Assembly (NCBI RefSeq): GCF_020519665.1
Contig: NZ_CP084703.1
Span: 1,736,001-1,800,000, forward strand
From: Bacillus shivajii
GTDB taxonomy: Bacteria; Bacillota; Bacilli; Bacillales; Salisediminibacteriaceae
Length of the DNA: 64,000 bases
Direction of reading: 5' to 3'
Every line of letters starts with the position of its first letter. The stretch's first letter is position 1. The position numbers were made by a program, and so were the translations under genes. The notes below the pieces were generated by a model. The model ran no database searches. It was not told the origin of the DNA and saw only the letters and a list, made by a program, of their open reading frames with translations. This document shows, one piece after another, positions 55,659 to 64,000 of the stretch.

Positions 55659-56954
55659 ATGAAATTATTAATTCATTCTGTCACAATTGTAACAATGAAT
55701 GAAAATGATGATATTGTTGACGGATATGTTGTCGTTGAGGACGGAAAGTTTAAAGAAGTAACGGCGGGGTATCCAAACGATTCATTAATTGATCAAGCAG
55801 ATGAAACGATTAATGGACAAGGAAAGTGGCTCATGCCAGGCTTTGTAAATACACATGGTCATTTAGGTAGTTCGTTATTACGCGGTGCTGGCGATGACAT
55901 GCCCTTAATGGATTGGCTTCAAAATGTCATGTGGCCAAATGAGCAAAGGCTGACGAAAGAAGATGTAGAAAAAGCAGCAAAGCTTGCAGTTGTTGAAATG
56001 ATAAAATCTGGTACAACGACTTTTTTAGATATGTATCACTTACATATGGAACAAATGGCTGAACTAACGATTGAAAGTAACATGCGTGCTGTTTTATGCA
56101 GAGGAATGATCGGACTATGTTCTGAAGAAGAGCAGTACGGTAAAATTAATGAATCCGTTTCATTACATAAACATTTTCATGGTGAAAACGCTGGAAAGCT
56201 ACACGTTGCATTAGCTCCTCATGCTCCTTACACGTGTCCACCTGCTTTTTTAGAGAAAGTTGTAGATGCAGCCGAAAAGCATAACATGTGGATACATACA
56301 CATGTTGCAGAAACAAAGCGTGAAGTGCTCGAGCATAAAGAGAAATATAATGAAACACAAGTAAGCCATTTAAATAAACTAGGTTTATTTGATGTACCTT
56401 GCTTAATTGCCCATGGTGTACATTTAAATGATGAAGAGCAACATATTCTTTCAGAAAAGAATGTCTCTGTTTCGCATAATCCAATGAGCAATTTAAAGTT
56501 AGGTTCAGGTATTGCTAATATACCCGAGTTGATAAATAAAGGGATAAATGTGGCAATTGGAACAGATTCAACAGCTAGTAACAACAACTTAAGCATGGTC
56601 GAAGAGCTTAGGTTTGCTTCTTTAATTCATAAAGGAACATATCAAGATCCAACTGTTACACAAAGTAAAGACATACTAAAAATGGCAACAGTAAACGGTG
56701 CAAAAGCATTACAGCTTGAAGACATAGGTTTTATTCAAGAAGGCTCTTTTGCGGACTTTATATTAATAAATCCAGACCGGGCACATTTGACACCTTGGAA
56801 TAAAGAAAGGGTGCATTCTCATCTTGTGTATGCTCTAAAAGATGATGACATCTCAGATGTTTTCGTTCAAGGGAAGCAGTTAATGAAAGATAGAGAATTG
56901 CTTTTCTTAGACGAACAAAAAATTGTTGCAGATGCTCAAGCATTTCTATTTTAA
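55659..56954 (+). CDS. mtaD: 5'-methylthioadenosine/S-adenosylhomocysteine deaminase
   Basis: 431 residues, GGAGAGGAG before ATG. Amidohydrolase with metal ligands in NTHGHLGSSLLRG (~65-77), HTHVAETKRE, LIAHGVHLND and IGTDSTASNNNLSM. The family deaminates MTA, SAH or related adenosine derivatives to inosine forms. In organisms with the futalosine route an MtaD-like enzyme can also deaminate aminofutalosine; whether this one does is not decidable by eye. Confidence 0.87.
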   Translation: MKLLIHSVTIVTMNENDDIVDGYVVVEDGKFKEVTAGYPNDSLIDQADETINGQGKWLMPGFVNTHGHLGSSLLRGAGDDMPLMDWLQNVMWPNEQRLTKEDVEKAAKLAVVEMIKSGTTTFLDMYHLHMEQMAELTIESNMRAVLCRGMIGLCSEEEQYGKINESVSLHKHFHGENAGKLHVALAPHAPYTCPPAFLEKVVDAAEKHNMWIHTHVAETKREVLEHKEKYNETQVSHLNKLGLFDVPCLIAHGVHLNDEEQHILSEKNVSVSHNPMSNLKLGSGIANIPELINKGINVAIGTDSTASNNNLSMVEELRFASLIHKGTYQDPTVTQSKDILKMATVNGAKALQLEDIGFIQEGSFADFILINPDRAHLTPWNKERVHSHLVYALKDDDISDVFVQGKQLMKDRELLFLDEQKIVADAQAFLF

Positions 56955-56962
56955 ATGGAGGA

Positions 56963-56988
56963 GAGCACCTGTGATCCATCAGGTGCTC
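56963..56988. other. Perfect hairpin between convergent genes
   Basis: GAGCACCTG (56963-56971) and CAGGTGCTC (56980-56988), eight-base loop; no T run on either strand, so termination is uncertain. Confidence 0.5.
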
Positions 56989-57011
56989 ATTAGGTGCAGG
57001 TTAAGGAATGA

Positions 57012-57188
57012 TTATTGTTTACATTCGTACGGAAACTTCGTTTGCCGAAAAGAATACGTAACTTCTTCATATTGCTTTGGACGGTGAGGAGAATTTAACG
57101 CGACTAAGTCTCTTTCAAGAAAATACCAGTCAGCCGTTGTCACCGCCTCTTGTTCATTGTTGAAATGTTTTTCATTCACGCTCATCAT
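57012..57188 (-). CDS. Small unrecognised protein, 58 aa
   Basis: Leftward frame of 58 codons reading MMSVNEKHFNNEQEAV ... ADWYFLERDLVALNSP ... QYEEVTYSFRQTKFPYECKQ. The composition is that of a real soluble protein (aromatic and charged mix) and it fills an otherwise empty 350-base gap between mtaD and ypmA. Start choice: ATG 57188 is nearest, but AAAGGATG overlaps it, and GTG 57179 sits about eight bases after AAAGGA, giving 55 residues. No family recognised. Convergent to mtaD and divergent from ypmA. Confidence 0.6.
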   Translation of the reverse strand: MMSVNEKHFNNEQEAVTTADWYFLERDLVALNSPHRPKQYEEVTYSFRQTKFPYECKQ

Positions 57189-57307
57189 CCTTTACTTTGG
57201 AGCGGTAATGATAGTATCACTCAATGAACAAAAGAGTATGATTAGTAATTTTTCACGCTAGAGGGAGAGAAAAGTTCGAATAAAGAAGGTAACAGGAGGA
57301 ATTGATG

Positions 57308-57484
57308 ATGAGCGATAAAGGAATTGAAAAGTTAGCAACAGTAAAAATTGATAAACATCATGAGCTATATAAAGTTGTTGATATGTTGAATCGAACATTG
57401 AAAGATCGTGATCTTATGTTTGGTTTAGCATTAGATGAAGATAACGAAAGTGAAAAGATGGTTTTTACGATTTATGAAACGTAA
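57308..57484 (+). CDS. ypmA: YpmA-like small protein (DUF4264)
   Basis: 58 residues from ATG 57308, eight bases after AGGAGG; TTG 57302 and ATG 57305 are in-frame alternatives. KLATVKIDKHHELYKVVD, LNRTLKDRDLMFGLALDE and FTIYET match YpmA/DUF4264, a small cytosolic protein always before ypmB and aspB in Bacillus. Function unknown. Confidence 0.87.
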   Translation: MSDKGIEKLATVKIDKHHELYKVVDMLNRTLKDRDLMFGLALDEDNESEKMVFTIYET

Positions 57485-57498
57485 GAAGGTGTAACAGC

Positions 57499-58008
57499 AT
57501 GAGAACATGGCTAATTTCTATTGGAGCGGTACTATTAACCGCAGGCATTGTATTTTTCTATTTTATGTATTCGGCAACTGCAGGTCCTTTAAATGATCGG
57601 CAAGAAGAAATAAAAGCATTTGCCCTTTCTGAAACAGAGTTAACTTCTGTAAACGACATAAGTTATTATCATGGAAGTAGATCATATCAAGTTTTTTATG
57701 GCGTCGATGATAATGATGAAGACATCATTGTTTGGGTTGAAGAGATCGAGCATAAAGAAGATGATGAAAATCAATCACGAAGAGTTTTTGTTCGAAGTCA
57801 AAGCGACGGAATCTCAAAGGATAAAGTGGAACAAATTGCTTATGATCGCTTAAATGTCGTATCATTAATTAATATTCGATTAGGTATTATCGGGAATACA
57901 CCAGTTTATGAAGTTGTTTACATCGATGATGCAGATCGGCATTCATTTTATTATTTAACATTTAAAGATGGGTCTTATATACGTCATTATCAATTTAAAA
58001 GGTCTTAA
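57499..58008 (+). CDS. ypmB: YpmB-like membrane-anchored protein (PepSY-like)
   Basis: 169 residues. One N-terminal membrane anchor (4-24, WLISIGAVLLTAGIVFFYF) and an outer domain with two PepSY-like halves (SYQVFYGVDDNDEDIIVWV and NTPVYEVVYIDDADRHSFYYL). Such domains are thought to modulate peptidases. Gene lies between ypmA and aspB, 14 and 50 bases away; AGAAGGTG precedes the ATG. Confidence 0.86.
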   Translation: MRTWLISIGAVLLTAGIVFFYFMYSATAGPLNDRQEEIKAFALSETELTSVNDISYYHGSRSYQVFYGVDDNDEDIIVWVEEIEHKEDDENQSRRVFVRSQSDGISKDKVEQIAYDRLNVVSLINIRLGIIGNTPVYEVVYIDDADRHSFYYLTFKDGSYIRHYQFKRS

Positions 58009-58058
58009 TGTATTAAAAAAATATAAAGACAAGTAAAAAGATGAAAGGGGAATAAATC

Positions 58059-59243
58059 ATGAAATTTTCGTCAAAAGTTACTTCAATTACACCATCAACA
58101 ACGTTAGCAATTACAGCAAAAGCAAAAGAATTAAAAGCACAAGGTCATGATGTAATCGGCTTAGGAGCAGGGGAACCAGATTTTAATACGCCATCCTATA
58201 TTATCGAAGCAAGCTACAAGTCAATGGTTGAAGGGCACACGAAATATACTCCAGCTGGTGGTTTGCCAGAACTTAAAAATGTTATCATCGAAAAGTTCAA
58301 AAATGATCAGCATATTGAATATTCTCCTGAAGAAATCATTGTAACAAACGGTGCAAAGCATTCACTTGCCTTATTGTTCCAAACAATCTTACAAGAAGAT
58401 GATGAAGTCATTATTCCTTCTCCTTATTGGGTTAGTTATCCGGAACAAGTAAAGATTGCTGGAGGCAAACCAGTATTTGTTGAAGGTAAGGAAGAAAATG
58501 AATTTAAAGTAACAAAAGAACAATTAGAAAAAGTTGTTACAAACAAGACGAGAGCGCTCATCGTAAATTCACCAAGTAACCCAACCGGAGTGATGTACGA
58601 AAAAGATGAACTAAAGGAAATTGGACAATTTTGCTTAGATAACGATCTTTTAATTGTTTCTGACGAAATTTATGAAAAACTAATTTATGGCGGCAAAAAT
58701 CACATTTCTATTGCTGAAGTGTCAGAAGAAATAAAAAACAACACGATTATTATTAACGGTGTATCGAAATCTCATTCAATGACGGGTTGGAGAATTGGTT
58801 ATACAGCTGGACATGCGGAAATCATTAAAAAGATGACAACATTAGCAAGTCATACGACGTCCAACCCAGCAGTGATGGCTCAACATGGAACAATTGCTGC
58901 ATATCAACAAGAAGACGGTTCCGTCGAGAAAATGAGACAATCATTTGAAGAACGTTTACATAAAGTGTTACCTGAACTAGAGTCTATCCCTGGCTTCAAA
59001 TGTGTGAAACCTCAAGGAGCATTTTATTTATTTCCAAACGTAAAGGAAGCCGTACAAACAGGTGGCTTTGCTTCAACTGATGAATGGGTAACCGCATTAC
59101 TTGAAGAAGAAAAAGTTGCAGTCGTTCCAGGAAGTGGTTTTGGCTCTCCAGATAATATTAGATTATCGTATGCAACAGACTTAGATTCATTCTTAGAAGC
59201 AGTTAATCGAATTCGTCAATTTGTACAACGGAAATCTTCGTAA
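58059..59243 (+). CDS. aspB: Aspartate aminotransferase-family enzyme AspB
   Basis: 394 residues, class I PLP aminotransferase of subgroup Ib. LGAGEPDFNTP, YTPAGGLPELK, NSPSNPTGVMY and PLP lysine in GVSKSHSMTGWRIGY are present; C-terminal Arg in NIRLSYATD binds the substrate carboxylate. In B. subtilis aspB is next to asnS, as here, suggesting aspartate supply. AAGGGG before ATG. Confidence 0.95.
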   Translation: MKFSSKVTSITPSTTLAITAKAKELKAQGHDVIGLGAGEPDFNTPSYIIEASYKSMVEGHTKYTPAGGLPELKNVIIEKFKNDQHIEYSPEEIIVTNGAKHSLALLFQTILQEDDEVIIPSPYWVSYPEQVKIAGGKPVFVEGKEENEFKVTKEQLEKVVTNKTRALIVNSPSNPTGVMYEKDELKEIGQFCLDNDLLIVSDEIYEKLIYGGKNHISIAEVSEEIKNNTIIINGVSKSHSMTGWRIGYTAGHAEIIKKMTTLASHTTSNPAVMAQHGTIAAYQQEDGSVEKMRQSFEERLHKVLPELESIPGFKCVKPQGAFYLFPNVKEAVQTGGFASTDEWVTALLEEEKVAVVPGSGFGSPDNIRLSYATDLDSFLEAVNRIRQFVQRKSS

Positions 59244-59265
59244 ATAGACTTAATTTAAGTAGAGA

Positions 59266-59295
59266 TTGACTTCTATTTTTTTTCACATGTATAAT
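59266..59295 (+). promoter_or_regulatory. asnS promoter
   Basis: TTGACT (59266-59271), 18-base spacer, perfect TATAAT (59290-59295), 96 bases before asnS. The leader has a weak hairpin but no T-box features. Confidence 0.8.
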
Positions 59296-59390
59296 GTGTA
59301 TCGTGTATAAAAAATGAACAATCAATCATTGGGCGAAAATAAGTTATCATCGATCATGAATGATACATAGGAATTTGGAGGGTATAAAAA

Positions 59391-60680
59391 GTGAAAATAA
59401 CAATTTCTGAAGTTGGGAAATATGTTGGAGAAACAGTAAAAATTGGCGCTTGGCTTGCGAACAAACGTTCAAGCGGTAAAATTGCCTTTTTACAACTTCG
59501 CGATGGTACAGGGTTTATTCAAGGCGTCGTTGTAAAAGCAGAAGTAGAAGAAGAAGGTTTCAAATTAGCGAAAGAAATGACACAAGAAAGCTCATTATTT
59601 GTGACTGGTGAAGTACGTGAGGACGATCGTGCACCATCTGGTTATGAATTAACAGTAACATCTGTAGAGCTCATTCATGAAGCAACAGATTATCCGATTA
59701 CTCCGAAAGAACATGGACCAGAGTTCTTAATGGACCATCGTCATTTATGGTTACGTTCAAAGCGTCAACATGCAGTTATGAAAGTACGTAATGAAATTAT
59801 TCGAGCTACATATGAGTTTTTCAATGAGCAAGGGTTTGTGAAAGTTGATCCTCCGATCTTAACAGGAAGTTCAGCAGAAGGAACGACAAACCTTTTCCAT
59901 ACGAAATACTTTGATGAGGATGCTTATCTTTCTCAAAGTGGACAATTATATATGGAAGCTGCAGCGATGGCGTTAGGAAAAGTCTTCTCTTTTGGTCCAA
60001 CGTTTAGAGCAGAGAAATCTAAGACGAGAAGACACCTTATTGAATTTTGGATGATTGAACCGGAAATGGCATTTATGGATCATGAAGAAAGCTTAGAAGT
60101 TCAAGAACAATATGTTTCATTTGTTGTACAATCAGTACTAGCAAACTGTAAGCTTGAATTGCAAGCATTAGAACGTGATACGTCTAAATTAGAAAATGTC
60201 CAAGCACCATTCCCACGCATTTCGTATGATGATGCGATTGATATGTTAAAAGAAGAAGGCCACGAAATTGAGTGGGGTGAAGATTTCGGTGCACCACACG
60301 AAACGGCAATTGCCGAGAAGTTTGATAAGCCAGTGTTTATTACAAATTACCCAGCTGATATAAAAGCTTTTTACATGAAACCAGTACCTGGGCGTGAAGA
60401 AGTCGTTTTATGTGCAGATTTAATTGCCCCAGAAGGGTATGGCGAAATCATCGGAGGAAGCCAACGTATTGATGATGAAGAATTATTAAAACAACGCTAT
60501 GATGAGCACAACTTATCTTTAGATGCTTATCAATGGTATTTAGATCTTCGTAAATATGGTTCTGTTCCACACTCTGGATTCGGATTAGGATTAGAACGAA
60601 CAGTAGCGTGGTTATCAGGTGTTGAACACGTTAGGGAAACGATCCCATTCCCACGTCTACTAAACCGTCTTTACCCATAA
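59391..60680 (+). CDS. asnS: Asparaginyl-tRNA synthetase
   Basis: 429 residues from GTG 59391 (TTGGAGGG upstream). N-terminal OB-fold anticodon-binding domain (1-~100, [19 protein letters not shown]) and class II core: motif 2 [20 protein letters not shown] and motif 3 [15 protein letters not shown]. Asn rather than Asp synthetase is indicated by size and by the aspB-asnS neighbourhood. Own promoter and terminator. Confidence 0.96.
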   Translation: MKITISEVGKYVGETVKIGAWLANKRSSGKIAFLQLRDGTGFIQGVVVKAEVEEEGFKLAKEMTQESSLFVTGEVREDDRAPSGYELTVTSVELIHEATDYPITPKEHGPEFLMDHRHLWLRSKRQHAVMKVRNEIIRATYEFFNEQGFVKVDPPILTGSSAEGTTNLFHTKYFDEDAYLSQSGQLYMEAAAMALGKVFSFGPTFRAEKSKTRRHLIEFWMIEPEMAFMDHEESLEVQEQYVSFVVQSVLANCKLELQALERDTSKLENVQAPFPRISYDDAIDMLKEEGHEIEWGEDFGAPHETAIAEKFDKPVFITNYPADIKAFYMKPVPGREEVVLCADLIAPEGYGEIIGGSQRIDDEELLKQRYDEHNLSLDAYQWYLDLRKYGSVPHSGFGLGLERTVAWLSGVEHVRETIPFPRLLNRLYP

Positions 60681-60699
60681 TACTTAAACTTCATAATGT

Positions 60700-60757
60700 G
60701 AAGCTGACTCCAATAAGACACTTTTAAGTGATTTATGAAGAGTCAGCTTCTTTTATT
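60700..60757 (+). terminator. Terminator after asnS
   Basis: GAAGCTGACTC (60700-60710) perfectly inverse to GAGTCAGCTTC (60740-60750), loop containing a smaller CACTT-AAGTG hairpin, then TTTTATT. Confidence 0.85.
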
Positions 60758-60760
60758 GAG

Positions 60761-60910
60761 GTCGGCGAACATGTTTTAGGAACTTGAGGCCGTGCCCGCG
60801 GAAAGCGATGCAACAAACACAGCTTCGTCGAATCACTGAGAGCTGCGCCGACGCATCCAGCTACGTAGCAAAAGCTAGTAGAGGAAGAAGCAGCATGTGC
60901 TGCCAGGGTA
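60761..60910. repeat. Dispersed repeat of the CCCGCGGAAAGCG type
   Basis: Shares TTGAGGCCGTGCCCGCGG (60784-60801) exactly with 31724-31741 and the related GGAAAGCG step with the 754 and 42 kb elements. Ends GTCGGCG (60761-60767) and CGCCGAC (60846-60852) are inverse, so the piece could fold as a long hairpin. Confidence 0.6.
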
Positions 60911-60967
60911 GCTTATATTATTAATGAAAAACTCCGATTCATTTCGTACAATGAAGATGAAACTTCA

Positions 60968-60976
60968 TGGTATACT
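60968..60976 (+). promoter_or_regulatory. Extended -10 promoter of dnaD
   Basis: TGG plus TATACT (60971-60976), 69 bases before dnaD; no clear -35. Confidence 0.5.
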
Positions 60977-61044
60977 AAGAAAGTTAAATTAAAATCACTA
61001 CATTTCATAAAGAAAAAAATATATCTATAGGTGGGGTGCTCATA

Positions 61045-61767
61045 ATGAATGAAGAAGCAATTATACAACTCCAGATGTCACAGCCCTTCGCCATTCCTTC
61101 TGCATTAATGACACATTATTCTCAATTAGGATTATCTGAAGTACAATTTATGATCTTAATGCACATTAGGCAGTTTGAACAAGAAGGGAATATGTTCCCG
61201 ACGCCATATGAGTTACAAGAAAGAATGTACATTGATGAATCCAACTGCACAAATGAATTGAAAGAATTATTAAGAAGTGGGTTTATTGCAATAGAAGAAA
61301 AGAAAGATGAAGATGGGAAGCTTTCTGAAGCATTTTCATTAAAACCATTATTTGAAAAGTTTGTCCTTCTGTTAAATGATAAACAAAACGATAAACAGCA
61401 ATTTACGAAACAACAATTAGAAGGACAATTATTTCGACGTTTTGAAGAAGAGTTTGCAAGACCTTTATCTCCGATGGAGTTAGAAATGATTTCGATGTGG
61501 CTTGACGATGACGCTCACGATCCAGAAATTATTGAAGCTGCGTTAAGAGAAGCCGTTGTTTCGTCTAAATTAAACTTCCGATATATTGATCGGATATTAT
61601 TTGATTGGAAAAAGAATGGTGTAAAAACGATCCAACAAGCAAAAGAACACGGTGAGAAAGTTAGGCAACACCATGAAAAAAGGTTCCAGAATAGAACACA
61701 AGCTACACCTCAATCAGATAAAGTAAAACACCCCCAATATAATTGGTTGTATGGAGAAGAGGACTAA
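61045..61767 (+). CDS. dnaD: Primosomal replication protein DnaD
   Basis: 240 residues from ATG 61045 (GGTGGGGTG upstream; GTG 61036 lies inside it). N-terminal winged helix (DDBH1, ~15-95, LSEVQFMILMHIRQFEQEG) and C-terminal DDBH2 domain (~125-205) with the YIDRILFDWKKNGV motif. Remodels origin DNA with DnaA/DnaB during helicase loading and replication restart. Followed 13 bases later by nth. Confidence 0.94.
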   Translation: MNEEAIIQLQMSQPFAIPSALMTHYSQLGLSEVQFMILMHIRQFEQEGNMFPTPYELQERMYIDESNCTNELKELLRSGFIAIEEKKDEDGKLSEAFSLKPLFEKFVLLLNDKQNDKQQFTKQQLEGQLFRRFEEEFARPLSPMELEMISMWLDDDAHDPEIIEAALREAVVSSKLNFRYIDRILFDWKKNGVKTIQQAKEHGEKVRQHHEKRFQNRTQATPQSDKVKHPQYNWLYGEED

Positions 61768-61780
61768 CGGAGGAGAGATT

Positions 61781-62440
61781 ATGTTAAACAAAAAAGAAAT
61801 TGAACACGTTTTGTATACAATGGGAGAGATGTTTCCTGAGGCAGAATGCGAATTAACTCATTCAAATCCATTTGAATTAACAATTGCTGTTGTCTTATCT
61901 GCACAAGCAACAGACGCCCTTGTTAATAAAGTTACTCCAAAACTATTTGAGAAATATAAAACTCCAGAAGATTACGTTAGTGTATCATTAGAAGAATTAG
62001 AACAAGATATCAAATCAATCGGACTTTACCGTAGTAAAGCTAAAAATATAAAGAAGCTTAGTCAATCTCTCATTGAAAATTATAATGGAGAAATTCCTTA
62101 TGAAAGAGATGAACTCGTTAAACTTGCTGGTGTAGGTAGGAAAACTGCAAATGTGGTTGCTTCAGTAGCCTTTGATGAACCTGCGATTGCAGTAGACACT
62201 CATGTAGAACGTGTAAGTAAGCGACTAGGTATTTGCCGTTGGAAAGATTCTGTACTAGAAGTAGAAAAAACGTTGATGAGAAAAATTCCTAAAGAACAAT
62301 GGTCTGTTACACATCACCGTCTTATTTTCTTTGGACGATATCATTGTAAAGCTCAATCACCAAAATGTGATGAGTGTCCGTTATTAGAATTATGTCGTGA
62401 AGGGAAAAAGAGAATGAAAAAAAGAGGAGTTATTGTATGA
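61781..62440 (+). CDS. nth: Endonuclease III
   Basis: 219 residues from ATG 61781, right after GGAGGAGAG; longer frame from 61751 overlaps dnaD. Helix-hairpin-helix LAGVGRKTANVV with catalytic Lys121, Asp139 in AVDTHVERV, and the 4Fe-4S loop C-x6-C-x2-C-x5-C (CKAQSPKCDECPLLELC) near the C-terminus. DNA glycosylase/AP lyase for oxidised pyrimidines. ATGA overlap with ypoC. Confidence 0.97.
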   Translation: MLNKKEIEHVLYTMGEMFPEAECELTHSNPFELTIAVVLSAQATDALVNKVTPKLFEKYKTPEDYVSVSLEELEQDIKSIGLYRSKAKNIKKLSQSLIENYNGEIPYERDELVKLAGVGRKTANVVASVAFDEPAIAVDTHVERVSKRLGICRWKDSVLEVEKTLMRKIPKEQWSVTHHRLIFFGRYHCKAQSPKCDECPLLELCREGKKRMKKRGVIV

Positions 62441-62955
62441 CGGACAAGTTGTTAGTTCCTAATCAATTTCAATACTCTCCATTTTATAAAGAAGGGGATG
62501 AAATTGAAAAAAATTCTATAGACCAAGAAATCATTCGTGATAATTCCTATTTTGCTTATGATATTTGTGCTTGTTTAAAAGTGAGTCTTCCTTATGAACC
62601 TTGGCAGTCGCCTCAATGCAGTATTAAACGTATAAGCGCTGCTTGGAAAGAGGAAGGACAGGAGCTGTTAAAAGAATGCTTCCAAAACCGAGATCGTAAA
62701 ACAGCGAGGCCAATTATGTTACAATATACGAGTTTATATATTCAAGCGATGTTTTGGGCGAACAGTCATGCTGTAGAGACGTTAGAAAACATTCCTTCTC
62801 AATTAAACGAGTTTTCTTATAGTCCAATGAATATTCAAGAAAGAATTTCTTTTGTTCTAGACAGCCCAGATCACTATCATGCATTTACTACGTTAGATCA
62901 ACTTTATCAAGAGTCAATGAAGAAGTGGGCAGTTTATTTTACTAAGAAACATTGA
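62437..62955 (+). CDS. ypoC: YpoC-like protein
   Basis: 172 residues, overlapping nth by four bases. Helical, cytosolic; YEPWQSPQCSIKRISAAWKE, MLQYTSLYIQAMFWANSH and SPMNIQERISFVLDSPDHYHA resemble YpoC, the conserved gene between nth and ponA in Bacillus. Function unknown. Ends before a bidirectional terminator. Confidence 0.85.
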   Translation: MTDKLLVPNQFQYSPFYKEGDEIEKNSIDQEIIRDNSYFAYDICACLKVSLPYEPWQSPQCSIKRISAAWKEEGQELLKECFQNRDRKTARPIMLQYTSLYIQAMFWANSHAVETLENIPSQLNEFSYSPMNIQERISFVLDSPDHYHAFTTLDQLYQESMKKWAVYFTKKH

Positions 62956-62966
62956 TAAGAAGGTAA

Positions 62967-63000
62967 AAAAAGAGCCAGGCATTATGCCCTGGCTCTTAAT
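62967..63000. terminator. Bidirectional terminator between ypoC and ponA
   Basis: AAGAGCCAGGCA and TGCCCTGGCTCTT pair with one bulge and a three-base loop (62970-62997); A run before and stop codon of leftward ponA inside its edge. Confidence 0.85.
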
Positions 63001-64000
63001 CATTGTCCTCGTCATTGTCATCTTCATCATCGTCATCATCATCTTCCTCCTCATCGTCTTCGCCAATGAGGTCGTCTATTACATCATCGTCATTGTCATC
63101 TTCATCATCTGGAGGACCGTTACCATTATCCGATCCTCTTCCATTGCCTCTACCATTATCTTCATCAGATTCGTCGTCACCTTCAAAAAGGTCGTCTAAC
63201 TCATCGAGAAGACCTTGTTCTTCTGGAACCGTTACTTCAACAGTAGCTGGATCACTTGTAAGATCTTCGTTTTCATCAGCAACAGCCGTTACTCTTATTG
63301 AATAAGTCGTATCATATTCAGGGTTAGACAAGATATACCCTAAATCTTTTGTTATATCAATTAATTGATATTCTTCATCGTTGTTGCTTCTCAGTTCTAG
63401 TTTAAAGCTAAACTGATCGATGAATTCCTCATTATAACTCCAGTTAACTTGAATCTCGTGATCATCTTCATTGTATTCAGCTTGTAATCCTTGCACTGGT
63501 TCAGCTTGTTCATATTCATCTGACACATCTGTTGGCTCTGTACCTCGTACAAAGTACTCATGAATAATCTCACTTTCTGGAGTGAAATCACTTGGTAATA
63601 AGCCTGTTGAACGTTCAATACCAACACGAACGACAGAATCAGGCTGAGTAAAGTCTGACGTATCACGATTTTGATGAGCAAAAGTCATAACCTCTCTAAA
63701 TAAGTCACGTGCAATAAACTCTTGATGGTTATCATATGCGATATATCCTTTGTCAATTGATTCATATCCTGTCCATACGGCAGCGGTTATGTTCGTAGAA
63801 TAACCTGCAAACCAAGCATCGCGTATCCCACTTTGAATATTATATTGCTCACGTTCATCTGGTGTAAAGTTCGTAGACCCTGTTTTACCAGCAATTGGTA
63901 CACCAGAAACTGCGGCTCTTTGCCCTGTACCAGATTGAACGACGGTCTTTAACATATCTGTCACCATAAACGCTGTATAGTCATTCATAGCGATGGTTGA
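62996..64000 (-). CDS. ponA: Penicillin-binding protein 1A, C-terminal part
   Basis: The last 335 codons; the frame is open to the right edge (STIAMNDYTAFM...). The transpeptidase KTGS box reads GKTGSTN (about 39 residues into the visible part), followed by DAWFAGYSTNITAAVWTGYE, normal for class A PBPs. Then a fibronectin-III-like domain (PVQGLQAEYNEDDHEIQVNWSY...) and a ~75-residue tail nearly all Asp, Glu, Gly and Asn, ending DDNDEDND. The tail would lie outside the membrane on the wall side. Glycosyltransferase part and catalytic Ser are outside the window. Confidence 0.93.
   Translation of the reverse strand, partial: STIAMNDYTAFMVTDMLKTVVQSGTGQRAAVSGVPIAGKTGSTNFTPDEREQYNIQSGIRDAWFAGYSTNITAAVWTGYESIDKGYIAYDNHQEFIARDLFREVMTFAHQNRDTSDFTQPDSVVRVGIERSTGLLPSDFTPESEIIHEYFVRGTEPTDVSDEYEQAEPVQGLQAEYNEDDHEIQVNWSYNEEFIDQFSFKLELRSNNDEEYQLIDITKDLGYILSNPEYDTTYSIRVTAVADENEDLTSDPATVEVTVPEEQGLLDELDDLFEGDDESDEDNGRGNGRGSDNGNGPPDDEDDNDDDVIDDLIGEDDEEEDDDDDDEDDNDEDND

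Noticed and set aside
59296-59390. T-box riboswitch before asnS
   Set aside because: Leader is under 100 bases and shows neither the T-box sequence nor a terminator/antiterminator pair.
63003-63305. 100-codon Ser-rich open frame opposite ponA
   Set aside because: Antisense shadow of the acidic ponA tail.
1-64000. CRISPR array, tRNA or rRNA genes, prophage
   Set aside because: No regularly spaced direct repeats with unique spacers, no cloverleaf or rRNA segments, no phage or transposase genes seen by reading.

Overview
This is chromosomal DNA of a low-GC, endospore-forming Bacillaceae. The gene order runs parallel to the Bacillus subtilis segment gpsA - spoIVA - hbs - folE/mtrB - hepS/menG/hepT - ndk - cheR - aro/trp supraoperon - ypiA/B/F - qcrABC - ypjA/B/C/D - dapB - mgsA - bshB1/bshA - cca - birA - panBCD - dinG - ypmA/B - aspB - asnS - dnaD - nth - ypoC - ponA. 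Sporulation genes (spoVIF, spoIVA, ypjB), TRAP control of trp, bacillithiol genes and a menaquinol:cytochrome c reductase fit that group. A strongly acidic PBP1 tail, futalosine-type menaquinone genes and GC-richer dispersed repeats suggest an alkaliphilic or salt-tolerant relative rather than B. subtilis itself; that placement is inference. No rRNA, tRNA, CRISPR array, prophage or intact transposase gene was seen.

Layout. 1-3.9 kb: gpsA end, spoVIF, yphE, yphF, spoIVA. 4.1-8.8 kb: an accessory locus with a TetR-type repressor divergent from an MMPL exporter and a secreted heptad-repeat partner, with a perfect palindrome over the exporter promoter. 9.3-16.7 kb: HU, GTP cyclohydrolase I, TRAP, the quinone operon hepS-menG-mqnP-ubiX-mqnA-hepT, then ndk. 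17-30.3 kb: cheR and the aromatic supraoperon aroC-aroB-aroH / trpE-D-C-(F+B fusion)-A / hisC-tyrA-aroA, with a TRAP attenuator before trpE. 30.4-36.1 kb: a degenerate amidohydrolase-like protein, YpiA, an unrecognised 349-aa protein, YpiB and YpiF. 36.3-42 kb: qcrABC, ypjA, ypjB, a YugP-type peptidase and ypjC. 42.8-51.9 kb: ypjD-dapB-mgsA-bshB1-bshA-cca-birA, then panBCD and a TPR protein. 51.9-64 kb: dinG, a catalytically dead MBL-fold protein, an MTA/SAH deaminase, ypmA-ypmB-aspB, asnS, dnaD-nth-ypoC, and convergent ponA running off the right edge.

How it works together. The aro genes make chorismate, which feeds both trp and the first futalosine step (MqnA); hepS/hepT make the C35 tail that MqnP attaches, and the resulting menaquinone supplies the qcrABC complex. 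TRAP (mtrB) and its RNA target (the trp leader) lie about 10 kb apart in the window. The aspartate/pantothenate/bacillithiol block and the DNA-repair/replication block are ordinary housekeeping.

The least ordinary items are a TrpF-TrpB fusion read in one frame, two related mobile-element-like repeats with shared terminal inverted repeats (266 and 630 bp), a second inverted-repeat-bounded element carrying tandem copies of a motif found at other loci, two secreted or cytosolic 'dead hydrolase' proteins, and the TetR/MMPL/heptad-repeat export locus.
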